Shown here piece after piece: positions 45,728 to 55,027 of a stretch of 64,000 bases of DNA. The DNA comes from Palaemon carinicauda (Eukaryota; Arthropoda; Malacostraca; Decapoda; Palaemonidae). The position numbers and the translations under genes were made by a program. The notes beneath the pieces were generated by a model. The model was not told the origin of the DNA. It made no database searches and saw only the letters and a program-made list of their open reading frames with translations. Position 1 is the stretch's first letter; the number at the start of each line of letters is the position of its first letter. The stretch is from the NCBI RefSeq assembly GCF_036898095.1, contig NC_090729.1, positions 81,485,571 through 81,549,570 of the forward strand, given 5' to 3'.

Positions 45728-48241
45728 GGTTCCTGCCAAGCACGGTATTTATCACCATATCAAGACGACGGGACCCCCAGTCTTCGCAAAATTCAGACGT
45801 CTGGCACCAGAACGATTGGCAGCCGCCAAACAGACGTTCGCCGAAATGGAGAAAATGGGCCTTTGCCAAAAGGCCTCCAGCCCATGGTCGTCGCCCTTAC
45901 ACATCGTTCTGAAGAAAGACGGCTCCCTCCGTCCGTGCGGGGATTACAGGCGCCTGAACATGCAAACAGAACCGGATCACTACCCCCTCCCAAACATTGC
46001 CGACGTGACCTCCTACCTGCACAAAGCGAAGGTTTTCTCTACGCTCGACCTCCTGAAGGGGTATTATCAGGTGCCTATGAACCCAGAAGACATCCCCAAG
46101 ACCGCCATCACCACTCCGTTTGGTACATACACCTTCAATTACTCCTGTTTTGGCCTTCGTAATGCTGGGGTAACGTTTCAACGTCTCATGGATGGCATCT
46201 TAGGGGACCTCCCTTTCTGTGTATGTTATGTGGACGACATACTTGTGTTCTCCTCCTCAAAAGAGGAACACCTCCGTCACCTGCGCATCATGCTCGACCG
46301 CTTGAAACAAAACGGCCTTGTAGTCCGGTACGACAAGTGTACCTTTGGCGCCAACGAAGTATCGTTCTTAGGGCACCGCATCACTCCTGAAGGTGTCCAC
46401 CCCCTCTCTGAGAAGGTAGCAGCCGTTCAGAACTTCCCCGTGCCCTCGACCGTCAAAGCTCTGCAGGAATTCTTGGGCATGATCAACTATTATCACCGTT
46501 TTCTGCCAGCCATTGCCGCCACTCTTGCTCCCCTCTACGCCTCCCTTAAGGGCAAGCCGAAGGACCTGAAGTGGGGTCCCCTTCAAGAAGCAGCCTTCTG
46601 CAATGCAAAGAAGGCCCTATCAACTGCTGCGGCTCTCACTTATCCTATCCACACGCCCCTCTCCTTCTCTCCACCAATGCCAGCGACGTCGCTATTGGTG
46701 CAGTACTCGAGCAGGTGGTCAAAGGCTCGCCCCGCCCATTGGCCTTCTTCAGCAGAAAACTGTCCAAGGCAGAATCGGGTTATTCTACCTTCGATCGAGA
46801 ATTGCTGGTGGTGCACTTGGCTGTCCGTCACTTTCGCCATTTCTTAGAAGGTACGCCCTTCGTCATTCGCACAGACCACATGCCTCTGGTGCACGCCTTC
46901 ACTCGACAGTCTGACGCCTGATCCGCCCGTCAACGCCGACATCTCTCCGCCGTGGCTGAATACAATTGCACCCTCCAATACATCCCTGGGAAAATGAATC
47001 CCGTTGCCGATGCCCTGTCAAGAAACACGTTGGCTGGCGTTCAACTGGGATTGGATTACAACGCCCTGGCTGAAGCCCAACGACAGGATCCAGAGTATCA
47101 AGCTTGTAGGACATCCTGCACGTCCCTCCGTTGGGAAGACTTTCCCCTTGAAGACTCCAACACCACCCTCCTCTGTGACGTCAGTACTGGTAGACCGCGA
47201 CCTTGGATTCCTGCTCCCATGCGCCGACAGGTGTTTGATTTCATTCACGGCCTTTCACATCCCTCGTGCCGTTCTACTGCACAGCTGATGAAGGCAAAGT
47301 TCATTTGGCAAGGCATTTCTAAGGATGCTAAGGATTGGGTCCGCGCCTGTACTTCTTGCCAAACTTCCAAAGTACATCGACACACGGATTCAGGAGTGGG
47401 CACCTTTCCTCAACCTCAGCGTCGTTTCGCACACATTCACGTCGACGTTGTAGGCCCCCTACCCACATAACAAGGACATCGTTACCTGTTTACCGTCATC
47501 GACCGCTCCACTCGTTGGCCTGAAGCCATTCCCATGGAAACTGCAACGTCCGCCTCATGTACATCTGCCTTACTCTCTGGATGGATTTCAAGATTCGGTA
47601 TCCCTGAGCATATTACATCTGACAGGGGAACCACTTTCACCTCTCAATTGTGGACGTCATTAGCGAATCTCCTGGGCATCACCCTACATCAGACAACGGC
47701 CTACAACCCCGCTGCCAATGGAATGGTTGAACGTTTTCATCGCACCCTCAAAGCAGCTTTGATGTCCCGCTGCAAGGATTGCAACTGGTTTACTCAGCTT
47801 CCCTGAGTCCTCCTGGGACTAAGGACCACTCCTAAAGATGCCCTCGATGTCTCGGCAGCTGAAATGGCGTATGGCGACCCGTTGGTCGTCCCTGCCGAAT
47901 TTTTTCCTTCTACAACCTCCTCCGACGATCTCCAGCGCATACGTCACGTCGTGGGAAAATTTACTCCGTGCCGCCAGACTTACAAGCCCCCAGCGAAGCA
48001 TCACATACCAACGGACTTGCACTCTGCAACGCACGTCTTCCTGCGCAACGACACCAGCAAGCCACCACTAACGCCCCCTTACACGGGCCCTTTCCTTGTG
48101 ATCCGACGCAGTCCGAAAGCATTCCTCCTAAACATTCGGGGCAAAGAAGACTGGGTCTCCATTGATCGTCTAAAACCTTCTTATCATCTGCCAGATGACC
48201 CGCCTACAGTTCGCCTCTCTGGATCAGGGCGCCCTATTTAA
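45728..48241 (+). pseudogene. Gypsy pol: RT, RNase H, integrase (broken)
   Basis: The RT is open in one frame from VPAKHGIYHHIKTTGP through LRPCGDYRRLNMQTEPDHYP, FSTLDLLKGYYQVP and the catalytic CYVDDILVFS (YVDD at 46227-46238), with FLGMINYYHRFLP after it. A single-base-type frameshift near 46650 moves to the frame used by the rest. RNase H: TNASDVAIGAVLEQ (the usual first Asp is Asn in this phrase), FDRELLVVHLAVRHFRHFLE, TDHMPLVHAF, then a TGA at 46919-46921. Integrase: H2C2 finger (HGLSHPSC...CTSCQTSKV), DVVGPL followed by TAA at 47468-47470, TSDRGTTFTS, NGMVERFHRTLKA, TGA at 47804-47806, and the YTGPFLVIRRSPKAFLL module with DRLKPSY near the end. It cannot encode working enzymes. Confidence 0.92.
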
Positions 48242-48262
48242 CATGTACAGTATGTCATTTTT

Positions 48263-48275
48263 AGGGGGGGGGGAG
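48263..48275 (+). other. Polypurine tract
   Basis: A run of ten G with flanking A and AG, ending four bases before the 3' LTR. It is the expected primer for plus-strand DNA synthesis. Confidence 0.85.
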
Positions 48276-48278
48276 CCA

Positions 48279-48533
48279 TGTACCAACCGTGTTTCATACA
48301 ATTGTACATAATTCCTTTTGTATATATTATGCTTGTATCTTCGCTCTTCCCTCACACTAAAACGAACATGAAAATTCATGTCTGGTTTTTCCTATGTAAT
48401 ATTATCTGTCTTGTGAACTTGTTAATGTCCTGTTGCCTTGAGGTTTTGTATATAAGGAGAGTGTTCTACAATAATATAACTCAGTCGTTTCCAACCTGCC
48501 TTTGAGTTCACAACCTTACTCGGCGCCGTCACA
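48279..48533 (+). repeat. 3' LTR of the gypsy element
   Basis: 255 bp, same ends as the 5' LTR; one inserted A near 48424 and about six substitutions distinguish the two. The DIRS-1 leader resumes at 48534 with the duplicated ATAT. Confidence 0.95.
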
Positions 48534-50373
48534 ATATTAACACTAACCTTTCTTAAGTTCTTTAATAATGTGGGATAAATTGTTGACTGATTAACTATCA
48601 GTGTATTGAAAGAAATCTTTTCTTTCAATATAGGATTGGTCTCAACAATAGACTGTTCAAGGAAACACAAGGTATGTTGGAAAATAACTACTGTATAATA
48701 TATACTATAGTTTTCTGTCTACAGTATATCTATACTGCAAATATACTGGCTACTGTATATTCATATACTATAGTTCAGCCGGCATGTTGCCGGCTAGACT
48801 AGCACCTGGTGGCACAGTCCAGCCGGCATGTCGTCGGCTGGTTTATACCTGGCGGCACTGGTTAAGTCGTCATACCGCCGGCTGGTTTAGTACCTGACGG
48901 CACCGGTCCAGTCGGCATGCATCCGGCTGGTTAGTACCTGGCGGCACTAGCTGACAGAGAGAGAGAAAGCATGGAGTGAAGGGCAACCTTATTGAAATGT
49001 TTGTTAACAATAAATAAGGGTGTAAGTTCTTAACCTTACTGCCTTCCTCCAGAATGAGGGTTCAAATGGAAGGGGAGAATGTGTCATTCAAGCTTCCACC
49101 CAGCCACAAAATCCGTTGCCGGTCACTGCTGGCTTCAGGGATGTGGATGGCAGTCCAAGAGAGGACTGGAGAACACTCAACAGTAGAGAGGTCTCTCACT
49201 GGCAGCCGTCATAGACGGCACAACCTTTCCCGGAGCCTTGCGTCCATAAGGGAAAGACTGAGTGACTATCCAGCTGCTTATGTAGCAGCCCGGCCGGCAC
49301 CACAATCTACTGGCAAGCGGTGAGAACTGAATACTCTGAGGTTCTGTCGAAAACCAAAGCCGGGATACTCGCCGGCAAAGGTGGGAGACAGAAAAACCCT
49401 AGCCTAGTCAAGCCGGAGTGAACTACTCTATGGCAAGACCTGAAAGGGTTGTCGCCTATGGCGGCACTCAGAGGGAAGGAGGGATTACCCTTAAATCTCC
49501 ACAGGAGACGAGTATTGAGTTATATAAATAATTCTAGGAGAGATCTATCTCCTGGTGAATTGATAAAACGATACATGAGGGTAAATGGGGATAATGTCTG
49601 AAAGTATACTAAAGCCCATAGGCTAGGTAGCCCAGCACGAGGTGAGATCTCGGTTACCTAAATCGCCGAAACTCTAACGTATACGATCGACATAAGGAAG
49701 AGGAAAATTATATGCATAAAATATATATCTTTACTAGTATAATTGTGCCTAAATAGCTTTTATAATTTATTAATGCTATTATAACCGGGAAAGTCGTTTT
49801 GCTAACTAAATAACACATGCATAACGAACGACAGCGCCCTTGGCACCTCCGGTGACTGGCTCAGCTCCTTAACACAATAATTAATGTAATTTCTCTGTGA
49901 AGCAGGAGCTAAAAATTATACACTGTAAGAAATAAATACTCAACTTTCCAGAGGCAGAAGAAGCTGGAGATTGCATAATGAATCCTCACAAAAGCGATAA
50001 AAAATGTTAGATCAACAGGGAAAACCACTGTGCAAATTTGCTACAAAAATAGGTATAAGCGCCATCTTGGATACTCGTAGTAGTACGGGAGGAAGGGTAT
50101 CCTTGATAACGGCTCCCCTTCTGTTTTCGCCACTCTTCCCCCTCAAAACGAAAATGCTATTCGGGGTGAAGATTGCTATGTGTCGTATCAAGATATACGT
50201 CCCCTGATATTATGCGATATCCTTAGGAGAAATTTTAAGGATATTTGTGCCAGGAGTTAGAATCCTGGAGACCTAAAGGTCAATTCTCCGGGAATATCAC
50301 TTTAGCCAGATATCCCTTAGAAAGCTTCCAATAGGAACCTTCCATCAGGACGACATGGCTTGAGCCAAAAAAA
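48534..50373 (-). other. DIRS-1 5' leader and left terminal repeat
   Basis: About 1.84 kb of non-coding leader read right to left, aligning with the DIRS-2 leader (50377-52850). Landmarks: terminal repeat at 50342-50373, the TATACGATCGACATAAGG block near 49680, CGCCTATGGCGGCACTC near 49455, and a four-copy 44-bp hairpin array (separate entry). A block of about 470 bp present in DIRS-2 at 51620-52085 is missing here. The 89-codon frame at 49054-49323 is not conserved in DIRS-2 and is not called. Confidence 0.78.
48777..48953. repeat. Four 44-bp hairpin-containing tandem repeats in the DIRS-1 leader
   Basis: Four adjacent units of 44-45 bp. Each has a self-complementary AGCCGGCATG-T-GCCGGCT type stem followed by ACCTGGCGGCACTGG. 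The stems vary in sequence but pair changes often keep complementarity (for example AGTCGGCATGCATCCGGCT). The equivalent region of DIRS-2 is 52455-52615. It may be an RNA structural signal. Confidence 0.85.
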
Positions 50374-50409
50374 TGCTTTTTTGGGCTCAAGCCATGCCGT
50401 CCTGATGGA
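50342..50409. repeat. Head-to-head junction of DIRS-1 and DIRS-2 terminal repeats
   Basis: A near-perfect palindrome. The left arm (50342-50373) has CCATCAGGACGACATGGCTT and GAGCC followed by A7; the right arm (50377-50409) is T6, GGGCTCAAGCCATGCCGTCC and TGATGG. The central 3 bp are TGC. Beyond this core the complementarity continues, imperfectly, across both elements. Confidence 0.92.
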
Positions 50410-50969
50410 AGGTTCCTATCAGTAGCTTTCTAAGGGATATTTGGCTACAGTGATATTCCCAGAGTATTTACCTTTAGGTCTCCAGAATTTTAACTCCTGG
50501 CGCGAATATCCTTAAAATTTCTCTTATGGATATAGCATAAATCAGGGGACGTATATCTTGATACGACACATAACAATCTTCACCCCGAATAGCGTTTACG
50601 CTTCGAGGGGGAAAAGTGGAAAAATAGAAGGGGAGTCATTATCAAGGTTACCCTTCCTCCCGTACTGCTATTGAGTATGTAGATGGCACTGTATCCAAGA
50701 TGGCGCTTAGTCCTATTTTTTAGCAGTTTCGCACGGTGGTTTTCCCTGTTGCTCTAATGTTTGTGGTCGATATTTAAGGATTTAACCATGCAATCTCCAA
50801 CTTCTTCTGCCTCTGGAAAGTTGAGTATTTATTCTTTACAGTATATAATTTTTAGCTACTGCTTCACAGTGAAATTAGAGTAATTTTAAGTGTTAGGAGC
50901 TTTGCCGATCACCGGAGGTGCCATGGGCGCTGTCGTTCAAAATACATGTGTTATTTAGTTAGCCGAACG

Positions 50970-51350
50970 ACTTTCCCGGTTGTAATAGCATGTATATTTT
51001 TCAAGCTATTCTATTAAGTAATTACTAGGAAGTTATATATTATGTCGATTGTATTCTTTAGAGTTTCGGCGATTTAGGTAACCGAACCTCACCCGCGCTA
51101 GGCTTCCTAGCCTACGCGCTTCAGTTTACTGTCATGCATGATATAGGACAACATTCCTAGTTGTAATAGCATTAATAAAATATGAAGCTATTTAGGCACA
51201 TTATACTTGTAAAGATATATACATAAAATTTCATATATTTCCTCTTCCTATCGATTGTATACGTTAGAGTTTCGGTGATTTAGGTAACCGAAATCTCACC
51301 CTGCGCTAGGCTAGCTAGCCTATGTGCTTTAGTATACTTTCATACATGTT
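50970..51350. repeat. Tandem duplication of about 200 bp in the DIRS-2 leader
   Basis: Two copies of the block from GTTGTAATAGCA (50979 and 51160) to GAGTTTCGGCGATTTAGG (51061 and 51267) and CGCTAGGCT. The spacing is 181 bp at one end and 206 bp at the other, so the copies have diverged by indels. The DIRS-1 leader has the block once. Confidence 0.82.
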
Positions 51351-51766
51351 CCCAGTTTACCCTCGTGTATCGTTTTATCAATTCATAAGGAGATAGATAT
51401 CTCCTAGAAATATTATATAACTCGATACTCGTCTCCAGTGAAGATTTAAGGGTAATCCCTTCTCCCTCTGAGTGCTGTCCTGGGCGACAACCCTATTTTG
51501 GTCATGCCTAGAGTAGACACATAGGCTTAACTAGGCTAGGGTTTTTTGTCTCTTACCCTTGCTGGCGGGTAGCCGGTTTTGGGTTTCTTGACAGAACATC
51601 AGAGTATTCAGTCTTTTGCCGGTGGCAGATCAGCAGGGTGAGTAGTCACTCCCCTGCCTACTTTCAGCTGCTGGCATAGGAGGCTATGCCTCCCTAGGCC
51701 GCACTTGAAGTGGTTGTATGACGCCGCCATCTTCTCCCCTGCATTCTAGAAGACTAGTCCTGTGTT

Positions 51767-52010
51767 GGCAGACCCTAGGCTGAAGAATAGACATTCTTCT
51801 GCCGCCTAGGATGGTGCTGACACTGAAACAATGTTTCTTCCGTGTTGAGAGGTGGCGGCAATCCTGCTGCCTCCTCTTAACACCATTTCGGCAGACCCTA
51901 GGCTAAAGAATAGATATTCTTCTGCCGCCTAGGATGGCACCAATATCGAAACAGAGTTTCTTCTTTGTGTCGTAGGGCGGCAACCCTGCCGCCTTCTTCC
52001 ACACTTTATA
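51767..52010. repeat. 123-bp tandem pair in the DIRS-2 leader
   Basis: Two copies starting GGCAGACCCTAGGCT, at 51767 and 51890, each followed by ATTCTTCTGCCGCCTAGGAT and a GGCGGCAA-CCTGC stem. The start of this unit is also where the leader fragment at 32493 meets the minisatellite. It is absent from DIRS-1. Confidence 0.82.
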
Positions 52011-52454
52011 CAGGCCCCTTTTTCCTGCACACTCTGTCCTTTAGCGATGGCCTAGCCATCGCAACCCTGTGGCCGTCGTCCTACAATCTCACCGTTTGCC
52101 GGGTAGGTTGTGGGGCCAGCCGGGCTCCTACATAAGCAGCTGTTTAGTTGCTCAGTCTTCCCTTAGGGACGGAAGGTTCCGGGGAAAAGCTGTGCAGGAT
52201 GTAACGGCTACCGGTGGGAGACCCCTGTCCTGTAGAGTGTTCTTCAGTCCTCTCTTGGACTGCCATCCACATACCCGGGACCGGCAGTGACTGGCAACGG
52301 TTTTGTGGTTGGATGGAAGCCTGAATGATACATTCTCCCCTTCCATTTGAATCCTCATTCTGGAGGAAGACAATAAGATTAAATACTTACACCCTTAATA
52401 ATTGTTGACAAACATTAATAAGGTAACCCTTCACTCCATGTTTTCTCTCTCTCT

Positions 52455-52615
52455 GTTAGCTAGTGCCGCCAGGTACTTCACTGGATGGGTCGGTGCCGTC
52501 AGGTACTAACCCAGTCGACAGCATGCCGGCTGGGCCGGTGCTGCCAGGTACTTCCCCAGCTGGCGGATCGTGCCGCCAAGTGCTAGCCTAGCCGGCAACA
52601 TGCTGGCTAAACTAC
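52455..52615. repeat. GC-hairpin tandem repeats in the DIRS-2 leader
   Basis: Counterpart, in inverted orientation, of 48777-48953. Units of about 44 bp with GTGCCGCCAGGTACT and GCATGCCGGCTGG-type stems, more degenerate than in DIRS-1. Confidence 0.75.
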
Positions 52616-53080
52616 AGTATATGATTATACAGTAGCCAGTTTATTTGCAGTATAGATCATACCACAGACAGAAAACTATAGTATATATAATACAGTAGTT
52701 ATTTTCCAACATACCCTGTGTATCCTTGCACAGTCTATAGTTGAGACCAGTCATATATTGAAAGAAAAGATTTCTTTTAACACACTGATAGCTGATCAGT
52801 TACCATTTACCCCACATTATTAAAACCTTGGGAAAGGTCAGTGTTAAGTTACACTTATCTGCCCCTAGGGGTTAGAATTCTTCCCTTAGGTTTCCTGAAT
52901 AGGAAAACTCTAAGGCTTTAATTTTGGGGGAGGTCACAGCAATTGGCTGGACAGGAAACACAAGTATGTGTCTTTCCTAGTTCCTTTCTAGCTTGACTAT
53001 CCTAAGCTATAATGATTAAAAAATTAATAGTAATATTTTACATAATTCTTTATCAGGTGAGATAAACTACCGCATACTCC

Positions 53081-53102
53081 TTTAATTTTCCTCTCTTTAC
53101 AG
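53081..53102 (+). promoter_or_regulatory. Possible 3' splice site just upstream of DIRS-2 gag
   Basis: TTTAATTTTCCTCTCTTTAC followed by AG, nine bases before the first gag codon. It is conserved with DIRS-1 (44825-44847). Confidence 0.4.
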
Positions 53103-53111
53103 GAGGACCAA

Positions 53112-55027
53112 TTGAAGTGCAAAGTCGTCTTCTGCAACGTCAGGAGTAAGGACTTTTACGGCCATTTAGAGTGCAGAGCTCATGCCCCCTGCACTGCTTC
53201 TAAGCAAGCTCTTCAGTATGACCCGCAAGACTGCAACATATGCAAGGCCTTGGTTACCGAAGCCTTTGATGACCCCAAGTCACCGGAGTCAAGGGATGCA
53301 GCACGAGAAAAGCTACATAGATGGGTACCTTCCAAACGAACGTATGCGTAACTTGCTGTTCCCTGAAGTGTGTATGGAAGCTGTCATACCCCAACCTCGA
53401 TCCAAGATTTCATGCGTCCAGATTACCATAGAATCGGAAATCTCCGACGCATTTCAAGGCATGGACATCCATCAAGAGGAGAGGATATCTGAAGTGTCCA
53501 TAGACACTGAGAAGGTTCTTCTGAGGGAAGGTCGTGAGGAGGAGTCTACGTTGACTCCAGAAGAAGATGAAGAAGTCAACTCGGAGTCCATTCCGTCGGT
53601 ACCGGCTCAGGAGCCGTTAACTTCAACATCTTCTGCCCTTCCATCAGATGACATGAGACAGGCACTGGCCAATCTTATAGTGCTGATGGAGAGCCTTCGC
53701 AAACAAGGTGAAGAAAGGGAGGCGAAACTTGAGAGACAAATTGCCCAACTCTCTGCCTCCCGTGGGTCTCACAAGAGACTTAGGGTTCAAGACCTCCCAA
53801 CCTGCTCTGAAACTAATCCCTGGAGGTATGCTGAGTACATGCCAATCACGAGTGGCAAACTCTTTATTTCAGAGAAGTTGGGAGCCGTCCCTATCGAGGA
53901 TGTTCAGTTCTGGCCAAGCTTCAACGCTTACCCAGACTGCTTCATCTGTCTGAAGCTGGAACCAGCATTGAAGGAAGAGACGGAACCTAAGGAGGTCATA
54001 GTATTTGACCAAGGCACAAGCTCTTTTGGCAAATAGCCTGAAGCAGGTGGGCTACACTAACTCTAAGGGTCAGCCCTCAGCCAGAAACATCCCACCTTTC
54101 TTGCTCCAGCTTCAATAGCCTTCCCGTTTACATCAAAAGCTCTTAAAGCTGCCGTTAAGGCAATAGAGACAGGCAAGCCTTGTCCTACACGTGATGATTG
54201 TAGACCCTTGTCATTAGCCCTGCCCATGGAGGACAAGGATTGGAAGGAAGTTCACCTTACCTTCTCAGTTGGGAAGTTGGAGGCAGATATCGCTGGATGT
54301 CAGTGCAACGAAAATCTCCCAAATCTGTCTGACTTTCTCTTGCGTAGGGAGCAAGAAACGAAGGAAATACTAGCGGCATCTCTATCCCAACAGAACTGTT
54401 TAGAGATGACTGCAGGCCTAAATAGTACACCGGATATGAACATGGCCATGGCCAAGATGCACATGGCCACCTTGTTAAAAGACCTGTATGGCTTTATCAA
54501 AGCCAGAAGGGGATGTTGAGAGTTTGTGTTCGCTTCAGCAGTGGTAAAACACGAACCCCTTGAAGCTGATAACTTCCAATATCTGGGGTAAGGACCTCTT
54601 CCCAAGTGAAGTGGGCAAGGAGGTAGTTGACAAGACCGCCATGGAGAAAAGAAACCTTCTCCAGAAGTGGGGCATGTCAGCTAAGAGGAAGTGTACTCCA
54701 GATGAGGGTCCCCAGCCCAAGAAGAAGACTAAGAGACCCAGATTACCCTCTCGGCCTGCCAAACAACAACAACAACAACATCCCACAGTTACCATGACCG
54801 CGGTGCCCCAAGTGGTTGCTCAACCTCCAACCACTTACCAGATGGTACCTCAACAGCTGGTTGCCCAGTCCCCAGAATTTAACCTTTCGTTTGAGAGGCA
54901 AACCACTACCTTTCGTCCCAAAGGTAGAGGCTCTAAGCAGGGCTCCTCAAAATACCCCCAACGAGGTAAGGGTGGTAAGGGAGGACGCGGTCAGGGAGGT
55001 AAATCCTACGGACAAGCGAAGCAATGA
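53112..55027 (+). pseudogene. DIRS-2 gag-like protein
   Basis: It starts at TTG 53112 (ATG in DIRS-1) with the Cys/His cluster KCKVVFCNVRSKDFYGHLEC. A deletion near 53323 shifts the frame; the next segment, to 54036, has LPNERMRNLLFPEV, an acidic stretch, and a predicted coiled coil (LANLIVLMESLRKQGEEREA). A further frameshift lies near 54010. 54208-54519 reads LPNLSDFLLRREQETKEILA and ends at a TGA in the RRGC-EFVF motif. 54560-55027 holds KWGMSAKRKCTPDEGPQPKK, a Gln-repeat, and a basic Gly-rich tail (RGKGGKGGRGQGGKSYGQ). The role is inferred from position, coiled coil and basic tail. Confidence 0.75.

Larger units (their letters stand above)
45084..48533 (+). mobile_element. Ty3/gypsy LTR retrotransposon (CsRn1-like), internally deleted
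   Basis: A complete LTR element of 3450 bp inserted in the DIRS-1 leader, with a 4-bp target duplication ATAT (45080-45083 and 48534-48537). Order: 5' LTR, primer-binding site, gag fragment, RT, RNase H, integrase with a GPF module, polypurine tract, 3' LTR. RT before integrase places it in Ty3/gypsy. A deletion near 45728 joins gag directly to the RT and removes the rest of gag, the protease and the start of the RT. The two LTRs differ by about six substitutions and one indel over 254 bp (roughly 2.4%), so insertion was fairly recent relative to the DIRS host. CsRn1 affinity is inferred from the gag start and the primer site. Confidence 0.93.
35618..50373 (-). mobile_element. DIRS-1: DIRS1-like tyrosine-recombinase retroelement (interrupted)
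   Basis: DIRS elements copy RNA into a circular DNA and integrate it with a tyrosine recombinase instead of a DDE integrase. This copy reads right to left. It has its 5' inverted terminal repeat at 50342-50373, a leader, gag (44815-42868), RT plus RNase H (43250-41263), recombinase (to 40132), a 3' UTR and its 3' end repeat near 35640-35680. Later insertions are the gypsy element at 45084-48533 in the leader and non-LTR element B at 35895-39550 in the 3' end. Without these it is about 7.6 kb. Gag, RT and recombinase are all broken. DIRS-2 is an inverted copy sharing roughly 83% identity in the recombinase protein by eye, so the two are relatives and not a recent perfect duplication. Confidence 0.85.
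50410..53080 (+). other. DIRS-2 5' leader
   Basis: Non-coding leader of about 2.7 kb, longer than in DIRS-1. It holds a tandem duplication of about 200 bp (50970-51350), a 123-bp tandem pair (51767-52010), the GC-hairpin array (52455-52615) and a stretch of pyrimidines at 52440-52455. The frames at 52069-52290 and on the other strand are not kept in DIRS-1. Promoter elements were not identified. Confidence 0.72.

Noticed and set aside
48279..48670. Minus-strand 82-codon frame across the 3' LTR edge
   Set aside because: It crosses the LTR/DIRS boundary and mirrors the frame over the 5' LTR at 45181-45384; it is an LTR antisense artefact.
49054..49323. 89-codon frame in the DIRS-1 leader
   Set aside because: The inverted counterpart in DIRS-2 (about 52085-52370) does not preserve the reading frame, so it is leader RNA sequence.
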